A DNA stretch of 64,000 nt, taken from the NCBI RefSeq assembly GCF_029873635.1, contig NC_080420.1, positions 51,351,457 through 51,415,456 of the forward strand, given 5' to 3'. The translations under genes and the position numbers were made by a program. Numbering within the stretch: the first letter of the stretch is position 1; each line of letters opens with the position of its first letter. Shown piece by piece: positions 35,941 to 47,112 of this stretch. The notes beneath the pieces are model-generated. The model saw only the letters and a program-made list of their open reading frames with translations. It ran no database searches and was not told the origin of the DNA. The stretch is from Malania oleifera. Lineage: Eukaryota; Streptophyta; Magnoliopsida; Santalales; Ximeniaceae.

Positions 35941-36532
35941 TGTTATTTATGGCTCTTATACTTCTGTTTTGATAAGCAAATAAGGAGGAAAAACATGAAG
36001 GGGGCAGTACAGTAGGACTCGTCCATAATGAACCTATGCTCGTCGATGAGGGAACAGCACAGGTTCGTCAACAAAGGTTCGGAAGCTCTATGATGAAAAA
36101 TTACCGAGGGAAAAAAAATTTTAGACATCTAGCATTGTCAACAAGAGCCCTGTATTCATTGATGAAGGTTCGTCTTGGTCTCGTAGACGAGGTCCTATAT
36201 TCATCTACGAGAGGCGCCTGGGTTGCAGCAGTTTTTTTGAATTTTGAATTTTTGAACATTAGGTGGTTGGGCAAATGGGGGGAAACCTCCAAGGAACTTC
36301 TATATATGTCATCTGGGCATATTTTTAGAGGACATATGATCATTATTGAAGTGTATTGTGTACATTTTGATTTTCTTAGTGAAATTTGTGTGTCATTACT
36401 TCTTTGGATGTAGGCTTTGCCAAACCACGTAAATCTTTGTGTTGATCTTTTTCTAGTTGTGTGTGTTATTTACATTCACTTGTTGTTGTTTATTCCATTT
36501 TGCATCTTCATTATACGATCTATTTCACAACA
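35941..36532 (+). repeat. 5' LTR of the TNT1-like element
   Basis: 592 bp from TGTTATTTATGGCTC to TTTCACAACA. A cluster of CTCGTCGATGAGG / GTTCGTCAACGAAGG-type repeats at about 36016-36215 sits upstream of TATATATG at 36301-36308, the likely promoter, which is also present in the 3' LTR at 40845. ORFs such as 36036-36413 are not genes. Confidence 0.88.
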
Positions 36533-36546
36533 AATTGGTATCAGAG
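36533..36546 (+). other. Primer-binding site of the TNT1-like element
   Basis: AATTGGTATCAGAG immediately after the LTR, complementary to the 3' end of initiator tRNA-Met. Confidence 0.85.
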
Positions 36547-36557
36547 TGATTGTTATT

Positions 36558-37600
36558 ATGGCATCGGGATCGTCTTCTTCAAGATTTGACATTGTCAAAT
36601 TTGATGGATTCAAAAACTTCAGTTTATGGAAGAGGAGAGTGAAAGATATTATAGTGCAACAAGGAATGGCTAAAGCACTTCTTGATACTCAACCAGAAGG
36701 AATGAATGAGGCAACATGGTTAGACTTGAAAGCAAAGGCAGCGTCGACAATACGCTTGTGTTTGGCCGACGAAGTTCTTTGTCGGGTGATGGAGGAGGAT
36801 TCTCCAGCAGCTTTCCAGAAAAAGTTAGAAAGTGGGTATATGTCTAAATCCCTCAATAACAATTTTTTTCTCAAGTAGCATTTATATTGGCTTAAGATGG
36901 TAGAAGAATCTAGTCTAAATCAACACATCAATGCGTTTAATCAAATCATATATGATCTTATGAGAGTTGATGTGAAGTTTGATGAGGATGATAAGGCTTT
37001 GATGCTGATAAATGCTTTGCCTTCAACTCGTACCTACGAAAATCTTGTGATCACTCTTATGTGGGAAAAGAAACACTTGATTTGGAAGAAGTAACAAGTG
37101 TTTTGTTAAATTTTCATCAAAGGTTGAAAATATGTGATGAAGAAGAAAGACTTGTGGTAGAAGGCAGTAATAAGCGAGGCAAAGGAAAGTTTAAAATTGG
37201 GTTTAATCATAAATACCAAAATCAATCCAAGAAGAAGAAGAAAATATGGTGTTATAAATGCGGTAAAAAGGGGCATATGAAATCGAAGTGTCCGAATTGG
37301 AAGAAGGGAAATGCTAATAAGCATGGGGAGATTTCTAAATCTGTGAATCTTATTCAAGAAGAGGATTCTGCAGATGGTGATGTTCTATCAATTTCCATGG
37401 ATTCGGATAATTTAACAGACTCTTGGATACTTGACTCGACATGTTCTTATCACATGACTCCAAACAAGGAGTGGTTCAACACTTATAGGTTAGTAAATTT
37501 TGGATCAATTCTTATGGCTAATGATGCTTCTTGCAAGATCGTTGGCAGAGGAAATGTAAAGATAAATATTTTTGATGCTGTTGTAAGAACATTGTAGAAT
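36558..37600 (+). pseudogene. TNT1-like gag and protease
   Basis: Starts at ATG 36558 (MASGSSSSRFDIVKFDG). Gag has FSLWKRRVKDIIVQQG and the charged capsid region. The frame breaks near 36878 and again at 37094. The knuckle CYKCGKKGHMKSKC is intact at 37250-37291. Protease follows with SWILDSTCSYHMTPN at about 37420-37465; the catalytic DSG is DST here. The end of the frame is at 37597. Confidence 0.88.
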
Positions 37601-37717
37601 GTAAGACATATACCTAAGTTAAGAAAGAGTCTGATATCTCTTAGTACTTTAGATTGTAATGGCTTTAGTTATAAGTCCAAAGGTGGAGTTTTGACGGTAT
37701 GAAAAGGTAATCTGACT

Positions 37718-38700
37718 GTGATGAAAGGACATAAACTAGATAGGAATATTTACTTATTGGAGGGAACGACCGTTGTAGGTGGAATTGCAGTTGTGGATGC
37801 TAAATCAGATGAGACTGTCTTGTGGCATATGTGTCTTGGGGATATGGGAGAACATGGCATGAAAGAACTACACAAGAGAAAATTGTTAAAAGGTTTAAAA
37901 TCATGTTAGTTGAAATTCTGCAGAGTTTGTGTTCTTAGAAAATAGAACAGGGTAAAATTCATATCTACTCACAAAACAAAAGGAATTCTTGACTATGTAC
38001 ATTCATATTGCATCAAAGGGTGGACATATGTACTATGTGAGTTTCATTGATGATTACTCACGGAAGGTTTGGGTTTACTTCATGCGTCACAAATCTAGTA
38101 CGTTTGCCAAGTTTAAGATTTAGAAGGCTGAAGTGGAAAACCTTACAGGGAGGATAATCTAATATTTAAGGACGGATAATGGGACCGAGTACGCTGATTC
38201 TCGATTTATGGAGTTTTGTGCGGAGTAGGGCATCAAGATACATTTTACAGTTCGCCGGACACCTCAGCTAAATGGTGTGGCAAAACAGATGAATCAGACT
38301 CTTGTGGATAGGGCTCAGTGCCTCAGATTGAATACAAGGCTACTGAAGAATTTCTAGGCCGAGGCAATTAGCATGACTTGTTTTCTAGTTAACCGATCAC
38401 CAAGGGCATCACTAGCGGGTAAAGTGGCAGAAGAGGTTTGGATGGGAAATGCAGTAGACTACTCTGAATTGAAGGTATTCGGGTGTCCAGCCTATGTCCA
38501 CGTGTCTAGTGAGGAGAGGTGTAAGCTTGACCCGAAGTCTCGTCGTTGCATCTTCTTGGGATATCCAGAGGGTGTGAAGGGCTATAAGTTGTGGGACCCA
38601 GTGGCAAACAAGGTGGTGATTAGTAGAGATGTAGTCTTTGATGAGAAGGTTATGGTGAAGCGTACTCAAGAGTTTGATGAACAGAAATAGGAGCCAGAAA
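37718..38700 (+). pseudogene. TNT1-like pre-integrase and integrase
   Basis: Pre-integrase zinc region at 37718-37909 (LWHMCLGDMGEHGMKELHK; the first knuckle His is still seen). Core pieces follow: [18 protein letters not shown] at about 38046-38100, RTDNGTEYAD at about 38170-38200, and the QLNGVAKQMN region at about 38270 where the catalytic Glu is lost. The last part, 38373-38690, carries KVFGCPAYVHVSSEERCKLDPKS. Several in-frame stops occur. Confidence 0.85.
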
Positions 38701-38723
38701 GCTGGGGTAGTGATGAACATGTT

Positions 38724-40460
38724 GTGCAGGTAGAGTATGAAACTCAGGGCAACAGAAATGATCATGGTCCCATGGTTGCAGGGAGCTCTAGCTCAAGAAA
38801 CCAGCAAGTCGACGATATTCCTATATGGAGATCCAGATGCACTATTAGGCCTCCATCAAGGTATGGTTTTGATGAGTTAGTATCTTATGCTTTCCTTACT
38901 TGTTGCAGCGATCGAACTTCTTTTCAAGAGGCAGTGCACAGCTAGGAGATAGATAGGTGGATAGGAGCGATGATTGAGGAGATGGAATCATTCAGTAAGA
39001 ACCTAACTTAGGATTTGGTGGAGCTTCTAGATGGGAAGAGACCGATAGGTTACAAATGGGTGTATAGAAAGAATGAGGCAATTTCAAAAAAGAAATGAGA
39101 GAAATTTAAGGCACAATTGGTGGCAAAAGGATACTCACAGAAGAAGGGGATAAATTATGATAAGATATTTTCTTCGGTGGTCTGACATACTTCTATCAGA
39201 GTTATGTTGGGGTTGGTAGCTTATTACAATCTTTATTTGGAACAAACGGATGTGAATACATCGTTTCTTCATAGTGACTTGGAGGAACAAATCTACATGG
39301 TACAGTCGGAGGGATTCATTCAACTAGTGAAAGAAAATTTTGTTTGCGGGTTGAAGAAATCTCTTTATAGGTTGAAATAGTCTCCAAGGCAATGGTATAA
39401 ATTGATTCGTACATTATGAAGATTGGCTACAAACGATGTCAATATGATTGTTGTGTTTATGTGAATAAACTTGAGGATGGTTCTCCTATTTTCTTGTTAT
39501 TTTACGTCGATGGCATGTTGATAGCTGCAAAGGATTTAATTGAGGTGAATCAATTAAAGGACCTATTGTATAAGGAATTTGACATGAAGGATCCTAGTTC
39601 AACCAAGAAAATACTTGGGATGGAGATTCGCCATGATAGGACTACAGGGAGATTATGGTTATCTCAGGGTGATTATGTTCAAAAGGTGTTGGAGAGGTTT
39701 ATCATGGCTAATGCAAGACTGGTGTGTACACCTGTAGCGAATCATTTCAAGTTATCTACTGTAGATTGCCCAAGTTCGGATGAGAAAATTCGGGACATGT
39801 CAAAGGTCCCCTATGCTAGTGTTGTGAGGAGTTTAATGTATGTCATGGTATGTACGAGGCCAGATTTAGCTCATGCAGTGATCATGGTGAGCAAGTTCCT
39901 CTTTAATCCAGGAAGGCGGCATTAGGAAGCCTTCAAATGGATACTTAGATACTTGCGGGGTAGATCGGGATATGGCATCATGTTCGGCAAGCAATAGGGT
40001 TGTCCTTCAGTTATGAGATTTGTTCATGCAGACTATGTTGGGGATATGGATGATAGAAGGTCTACAACGGGATATGTGTTTTACTTGTAGAAGGACCGGT
40101 ATGTTGGAGATCCATGGTATAGTCTCTAGTTGCATTGTCCATGACTGAGGTGGAATATATGGTAGTTGCCGAAGCTGGAAAGGAAGCCTTGTGACTATTG
40201 GTTTAGTCAGAGAGTTGGGGTTACAACAAGATGGTGTGGTGCTTCATTATGATAATCAGAGGGCCATTTACTTGGAGGAGAATTAGGTATACCATACTAG
40301 TACCAAGCACATTGATGTGAGGTTCCACAGAGTACGAGAATTGATTGCTTCAAGTGAACTTATGTTGGAGAAATTTTACACATCTGATAATGGAACAGAT
40401 ATTTTGACCAAATCAGTTACTTTAGAGAAGTTCAAGCATTGCTTGAACTTACTTAAAGTC
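38724..40460 (+). pseudogene. TNT1-like reverse transcriptase and RNase H
   Basis: RT spans about 38930-39925. The catalytic box reads LLFYVDGMLIA, with the second Asp of YVDD replaced by Gly. Further on are KILGMEIRHDRTTGRLWLSQ and KVPYASVVRSLMYVMVCTRPD. RNase H follows to about 40460 in several frames, with stops. Non-functional. Confidence 0.87.
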
Positions 40461-40539
40461 TCCAAGTTTTAGAAGGGAGACATACCCAACCAAGCATTTT
40501 CAAGTTCGAAGTGAAGCAATTTATGTTTTTTGAGACATA

Positions 40540-41076
40540 CCCTGCGGCAGCCCAGGCACCTCTCATCAACGAGGAGCCTATGCTCGTCGACGAGGGAATA
40601 GCAAAGGTTCATTGATGAAGGTTCTAAAGATCATTGACGAACAATTACCGAGAGCAAGAAATTTTCAGACTTCTAACATTGTCGATGAGAGCCTTGTATT
40701 CGTCAACGAAGGTTCGTCTTGGTCTCGTCAACGAGGCCTTGTATTTGTTGACGAGAGGTGCCTAGGCTATGACAGTTTTTCTGAATTTTGGATTTTTTAA
40801 CGTTGGGTGGTTGGGCAAATGGGGGGAAACCTCCAAGGAACTTCTATATATGTCATCTAGGCATATTTTGAGAGGAGAAATGATCATTATTGAAGTGTAT
40901 TGTGTACATTTTGATCTTCTTAGTGAAATTTGCGTGCCCTTGCTTTCGTGGATGTAGACTTTGCAGAACCACGTCAATCTTTGTGTTGATCTTGTTCTAG
41001 TTGTGTTTGTTATTTACATTCACTTGTTGTTGTTTATTCCGTTGTGCATCTTCATTATACGATCCATTTCACAATA
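40540..41076 (+). repeat. 3' LTR of the TNT1-like element, 5' truncated
   Basis: Matches the 5' LTR from about its 60th base to the end, including the CTCGTCGACGAGG-type repeats at 40556-40765 and TATATATG at 40845-40852. A clean PPT and TGTT start are missing, so a small deletion removed the junction. Confidence 0.8.
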
Positions 41077-41081
41077 GTAAC

Positions 41082-43229
41082 AATACATGCAATATGGAAG
41101 CATGATCTAAATAGTATAGCAAAATGTGATCAACATTCTTGTTTTGCAAATGGTCCATGCATTTTCCCAAGATGCTTCAACTTCAAAGAAGTTCATCAAG
41201 ACTCAATAATAAAAAAAATGTCTCAATACATCACATAATATGATTGAGCGAAAATGTCTCCAATAGTCTTAACATCCATCAAGATGCATACGCTTCTCAC
41301 AAAAGTCAATCAAGTTTAATACCAAAACGTCTCTGAAACATATCATGATAAGACTAAATCATAATGTCTTTATGTTCACAAATGAGGCTACATCAAAATG
41401 CCAACTAGGATTAATATCAGAATGTCTCCAAATACATGTGTAATGAATATTAATTTTATATTGAACAGAATAATGGGCACAATCTTCGTATATATAGTTT
41501 ACAACAAAGTAAAATTTCCTTTGGTTTGATCATCTTGAATGAGGATTCATCAATTCAAAAGCTCAATAAGTGTACTTCCGAGCAAATCAGAGATGGATAT
41601 TTTGAATGATTAAGTTTATGATCGTCTAAAATTGAGTATACTTGATCTTGGATCAATTTGCTGAAGGATAAATTTGATGATCTGTAGATGTTGGATTTGC
41701 TTGATCTTGGGTTAATTTAAGAAGATTTGCTAGTTTGATGAAAGAGATTATTTACTAGAAAGATGGATCCGGATCTAATCTTCATTAGTGTGAGCTTAAG
41801 CATGAGTTATGGATGTTTGGAAGAAAACTCGATCACCCAATATTGGTTAAAATTTTGAGCATATTTCAACTTTCGAGGTTACAAAAGAATGGAAGATTGA
41901 TTCTTGATTTTTGTGTTTGCTTCTTCTTTTCTCCCAAGCCAAGTCCTCCTCCCCCTTTTAAACAGAAGCCAATATGAGGGTTTTTACCAAATTGAATTTG
42001 AGTTGGGTGAAACCATTAGGCCTTTTTTCTCTTAACATGTGTCCATGCATATGGAACATGAACCATGTGATACTAATCAAATTTAATTTATTAAATCACT
42101 ACCCAATTATCGCCTTTGAGCCTTAATTAATAAATTTATTACTTAGGCCCATTAAAATAACTAGTCAAAAGAAATATTATGGTTTTCTACCAATTAATTT
42201 AATTCTAGGCATTATAAATTTTAAATGCCTACAAATGCGCCCAATTCAAGACTTGTATGTGTGCAGGCTTGTTTTGCTGTAAAACCGAGTCTTGAAGAAA
42301 GTTTTTTTTTTTTTTTTTCTTTCCTAACAAAACTCACTTTAAAAACTTTAGGTACTGAAGATTTTTTTTTCTCTCTTTTTTCAAATGAAAAATAAAAAAT
42401 ATTGGGCCCTCTAATGAATTTTAAGTAGAACTAAACATATCCTTTCTTGTGGGATGTTTCATGCGCTGTTTGACTAGTATTGTCAATTAAATGTCTTTAC
42501 ATGGGACTCTATAAAATAATAGATTCCTAGGCTTTTTTTAACATTTTATTTTCAGTATATTAGTGTAAAAGATGGTGGCATTGCTTGAGGGATTCTCAAT
42601 CAGGCTACTTTCCAGTTTTAAGTTCTCTTCTTCGATCTTCTTTTCTCTTCTCTTCCATAGGGATCTAAATGAATCTAGCCTAAGCCACTAACAACTGAGG
42701 AGTGTAGCCAAGTTGTTAGTGAAATCTCAATCCATAGAATATCCGAGCTCATTGATTCAACCATCGCTAGAAGTTTACAGTCCATAGAGATTATAGGGTA
42801 TCGAAATTGTTTAATTTGAATTTAGAAGAATCGTCTAAGTCCAAGTACTAGCTTGAGGGTCCTATGTTAACTGATTGATTTAGAAGTAGATGATATTTTC
42901 TTTTTCTTTTTTTTCATTTTCATTAACCAATGCATTTGATCTTTGGATCTGAAATACAAAAACAACTGATGATGGCTAACTTGCTGCATAACATCATCTA
43001 GGCACTGAGAATAATCTCTGCCTTGTCCAGAGTGAAATCTAGGTGTTCCAAGTTCAAACAAAATTTTAAACTTATTTTAAAATATTTCTTCTCATGACAT
43101 TTGATCTGATGCACCTCCCCTGCTTACATTCCCTTTGCAAATGACCTTTAGACCTAGGATCAATGGCTTTCCTCTCCAACTTTTTCACCTACCAATCAGA
43201 CCAGAACTGCAAAAATCATGCATATTTTT
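41082..43229. other. Unassigned AT-rich region, probable repeat remnant
   Basis: Continuation of 35527-35935 after the TNT1-like insertion. It shows short recurring phrases (AATGTCTCC/AATGTCTCA) at 41200-41430 and otherwise no protein homology, LTR ends or RNA gene that I can recognise. Confidence 0.4.
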
Positions 43230-43336
43230 TGTTGGGGAGTGGATCTACGAGCAACAATTGGATAAGCAAAATGCATGACCACAATACAATACCAGATTTA
43301 TGTGGTTCGGTCCACTATGACCTATGTCCACAAGAG

Positions 43337-43373
<37 letters not shown>

Positions 43374-43658
43374 AACACACTCTTCCTCACACTACTCTGG
43401 ACACCACCACACCGCACTCTACAACTCCCTCTCTCTACACACACCACAGGACCCAACTCCCAATCTTACCACACACAATTATACACACATACATTACATA
43501 TATACACACAAATGGGGAGGGGGTTAAAAGTCATAGGAGGTGGCTTCAATTTCAAAACATGGTAGGCAAAGTTGGTGCAAGGCTGCTGGTCTCCATTTCA
43601 ACATAAGCTGCTGGGTGGTGCGGCTACCGACAATTCCATTACAAGCCATACCCTAATA
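43230..43658 (-). repeat. 3' LTR of the internally deleted Copia
   Basis: 429 bp from TGTTGGGGAG to CCCTAATA (the minus-strand start is TATTAGGG, a TG to TA change). It carries an expanded (CT)n at 43338-43371 that is much shorter in the other LTR. Long ORFs across it (43163-43606) are simple-repeat artefacts. Confidence 0.85.
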
Positions 43659-43669
43659 ATCTCCACCCT

Positions 43670-44265
43670 AGAGAGTATCAACTCCCAAGTCCACAGCTCC
43701 ACCTTGATACGAACTCGATTAAGGCAAATCTTTAGCTTAGTTCAAACGTATGAACCATGCAAAGAGCATCGCCTTCTTCATCAGCAAACCGAACTCGTTT
43801 ATTTGTTCCTAACGACATGCAGCTATCATCATCCGAGGTCAAACCACCAACCACTGTGGTTCCCATCAACTAATACAACCCACGAGACTCCTTACCAGTA
43901 AATACCATAGAGTCACATAGGGTCACCTTCATAGTTCCACCTGCGATAGAGATTTGGCAACCCTTGGAATCCAACCGACTAAGGGAAATCAAATTTCTTC
44001 ACATCCTTGGAACGAAGTTTACATCATCCAAAATATAGACCACTCGAACATGCATCTTCAGCTTCACATATCCAATCCCTATGACATTGCATGAAGACCC
44101 ATCACCAAGTGATACCGTGTCGTGAACATCTTTGAAAGATTCGAAAAATTCTTTCTTAAAACAAACATGAACTGAACTCCCAGAGTCCAACACCCATCCA
44201 TCATCGTTTGGACTGCTACAAGCATTCATGTTTTTTCTCATCAATTTGCAGCACTCCCTCCTCAT
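43670..44265 (-). pseudogene. Copia protease and pre-integrase fragment
   Basis: 44265-43999 contains WVLDSGSSVHVC with the catalytic DSG intact, then VSLGDGSSCNVIGIG and VNFVPRM. After one stop the frame continues toward the PPT with ISLSRLDSKGC and MGTTVVGG, the start of the pre-integrase domain, and ends at the deletion. Confidence 0.85.
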
Positions 44266-44319
44266 ATGGCTGTACTTCTTATAGTATTGACACTACACAT
44301 TATTTTGTCGATGTAAGCT

Positions 44320-45141
44320 GCTTTCCATTACAAGGACCTCATCATTACCATGTTATGTGGCATGCTCCGATACATTGACACGATCCTGTGTCTTCTTTTC
44401 TTCTTCGTATCATTTTTTATCTTCACAGTCCCTCTTGAGGTGTCCCTTTTTGTCACACCAATAGCATACGACATTGCTCGTATCTCGTCCTCTTGATTTT
44501 GAACACCATTGTTTACCTCCAATCTTTCGATCTTTGCTTATTCCTTGTCTCTCACTATTAGCCACCAAAGCTTGCTCATGAGAAGTCACAATAGGATTTT
44601 TTAATGTCTCAGAATCTTGAAGTGATGTCATCACATCATCCAACTTCAAGGTATCCTTCCCCACGAGCAATGCAGTTACCAAACCATCAAATGAAGCTTG
44701 TAGATGACAAAAGTAAAAGCGCCTTATCCTCTTCATCAATTTTCACATTAAGGCTCAATAAGTGGGTCAAAATCTTGTTTTAATCATTTATGTGATCAAA
44801 AATACTACTTCCCTCGTTCATGCAGAGTTGATAAAGTTTCTTCTTCAGAAACAACTTATTGGTAAGGGAATTCGACATATACCTTTGCTCCAATATCTTC
44901 AAAAGCTCCATCGATGAGGTTTCATCTAATACGGAATATTTGACTTCATTTTATAGACACAATCAGATCGTGCTGACCATTTTCATCTCTAATTCGTTCC
45001 GATCATCATCTTTGATATGATTAACAGCTTGATCAAGCCTTTTTGAACCAAACTATCCTTCATTGTGCTCTGCCACAAGCTGAAATTGTTCTGCCCATCA
45101 AACTTCTCCATCTCAAATTTTGAAGTTCCAACACTTGCCAT
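44320..45141 (-). pseudogene. Copia gag with CCHC knuckle
   Basis: Starts at about 45141 with MASVGTSKFEMEKFDG and NFSLWQSTMKDSLVQKG. The central part is frame-shifted. 44739-44410 continues with FDGLVTALLVGKDTLKLDDV and the knuckle CYWCDKKGHLKRDC. Tork/TNT1-type architecture. Confidence 0.85.
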
Positions 45142-45908
45142 TCTACTCCAAATCTCACAAAACGAACACCGCTACAGGCTCTAAAACGGCCAAAAACCTT
45201 CGAAATGGTTCAATTCATTCGAAAAACCGACACAAAATGGCTCTGAAAAGCCCGATCAAACTTCTGATCAAGATGGTAAAACTCCAATCAACTCTCTGTT
45301 AAACCTAACGAAAAATTCCCTACGGTAACAGCATATACCTGACGCCGTTAACTATCACAGACGTCATTACATGACACCATCTACTGACGTGGCCCTATGG
45401 GGCCCACCTGCCAACGAGGCACAGTGGGGCCCACCTGAAGTTGTGGTCATTTGGGGCCCATATGCTGACGTGGTGGCTAACGTGGCACTGCATCTCCTGC
45501 TGCTGACATGATAGCTGACATGTCGCAGATCCTAGCTGACGTGGCGAGCTGACATCACACTGTCATCAGCGTCTTCAACCTCCAGATGCTTGTCTAACGA
45601 TCGCCAATGCGTGGGAGTGCGTGATCCCACCTTCCGATCTTCTGGTGGCGCAGGTGAGCCCACCTGACAATCACCTATTGATGTGTGGGGGCACATGGCA
45701 GCGTCCTCCAAATATTGGTGGTGCGTACAGGAGCGTGCGACGTCGTCTGAGCTCCGTTTGAGCTTTGGTTACTGCCATTGGCTTCATTACGATGAGAGGA
45801 ACATGATGGTGGTCTCAAAACTAACTTTTGAGCTAGTGGACAGAGGCTCCAATCCGGCAATTTTGCTCCGATCCAGCAATTTTGTTCCAACCTCTCTCTG
45901 ATACCAAT
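45142..45908 (-). other. Leader and PBS of the internally deleted Copia
   Basis: Non-coding, unusually GC-rich for this window at 45380-45720, with repeated CTGACGTGGC-like units. The PBS lies at 45894-45908. Confidence 0.6.
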
Positions 45909-46382
45909 TGTTGAGGGTAGATCTACAAGCAACAATCGCACAAGCTAAATACACGACCACAATACAATACCAGATTGACGTGGCTCAGTCCACTGTGACC
46001 TATGTCCATGGGAGATCACACAATCCGCTATAAATAGGAGAATTACAAAGAGGAGGAGGCTATTGCCCTCAACTCAACTCTCTCTCTCTTTCTCCAACAC
46101 ACACTCTTCCTCACACTACTTTGCACACCACCACACCGCACTCTGCAACTCCCTCTCTCTGCACACACCACAGCACGCAACTTACAATCTTGCCACACAC
46201 AATTACACACACATACATTACATATATATACACAACTGGGGAGGGGGGTAAAAGTCATAGAAGGTGGCTACAATTTCAAAACATGGTAGGCAACATTAGT
46301 GGAGGGCTACTGGTCTCCATTTCAACACAAGCTGCTGGGTGGTGCGGATGCCGACGACTCCATAACGAGCCACACCCTACCA
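45909..46382 (-). repeat. 5' LTR of the internally deleted Copia
   Basis: 474 bp, TGTTGAGGGTAG at the left, CACCCTACCA at the right. It matches 43230-43658 except for the CT-tract length and scattered changes. Confidence 0.85.
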
Positions 46383-47112
46383 TTTTTTCCATTCTTCTAG
46401 TCGCATAATAGACATTTTAACTATTCTTATTAGCTTGAATCTAGCAAAGATATAAGGATAAAGTGTATGCCTTCTGCTCTTGCATCGAACTCTAAACTGG
46501 AAGGTGAATGTAATTTTTTTCAACAACATATAACTAAAAATAAGAAGCCATCTGCATAATTCCATTTTCTTTAGGAAATGCATCAACTCTTCTGCATTTG
46601 AAATAACAACAGATAGAGAGAGATGGAATTAAAGGCGTCATAACAGGTGTTGGCCAATGAAAGAAATTGGTTAGGACCATGGCAAGTTGCATGTGAATAG
46701 GGCACCAATGTGGAAAGAAAACTTTTGCATGCTTTTAGTATACACGCATGCCTTTCACTTTACATGTCCTTTGTTTATGCATAAACAAATACGTGTGTAT
46801 GTGTATTATTCATGTCTACTTTTGCATATCTTTAATTTTACATGCATGCTCCCTTCCATTAATATTATATTCATATCCACTATTGCATGCCTTTAATTTT
46901 ACAAGCATGTCCCCTTTCATTATTCTTCCACATTTGCATGCCCACTTCAATTTTGACATATACATTTACAAACACACTTTCATTTTCACATGTACATTCC
47001 CTATTATCTCGACTGAATTCCAATTTCCAATATATGATTTGAAAATTTTAATTTATTAACACTTAAATTTAGGCATTTTTTAAAGGTATGTTCTAATACT
47101 TCAATAATTTTG
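46383..47112. repeat. Intergenic stretch with diverged tandem repeat
   Basis: 46735-47010 holds several diverged copies of a unit built on TTGCATGCCTTTAATTTTACATGCATG followed by a pyrimidine-rich part. No gene. Confidence 0.5.

Larger units (their letters stand above)
35941..41076 (+). mobile_element. TNT1/Tork-like Ty1/Copia retrotransposon, TSD GTAAC
   Basis: 5.1 kb insertion flanked by GTAAC at 35936-35940 and 41077-41081. 5' LTR 35941-36532, PBS from 36533, gag-pol 36558 to about 40460, 3' LTR about 40540-41076. The 3' LTR lacks roughly the first 60 bases of the 5' LTR and ends CAATA where CAACA is expected. All expected domains are present in order, but stops and frameshifts make it inactive. 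Confidence 0.92.
43230..46382 (-). mobile_element. Internally deleted Copia element (gag to pre-integrase only), TSD TTTTT
   Basis: LTRs at 43230-43658 and 45909-46382 flank a 2.25 kb minus-strand interior. PBS ATTGGTATCAGAGAG at 45894-45908; PPT (GGGTGGAGAT) at about 43659-43668. Both flanks read TTTTT (43225-43229 and 46383-46387). The interior codes gag, protease and the start of pre-integrase, then jumps to the PPT: integrase, RT and RNase H are gone. It therefore depended on another element for transposition or was deleted afterwards. Confidence 0.85.

Noticed and set aside
36036..36413. 125-residue ORF ahead of the TNT1-like gag
   Set aside because: It is LTR sequence (U3 repeats, TATA-like box), present again in the 3' LTR where the reading differs.
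43163..43606. 147-residue ORF overlapping a (CT)n tract
   Set aside because: It runs across an LTR boundary and consists largely of Leu-Ser repeats from the microsatellite.
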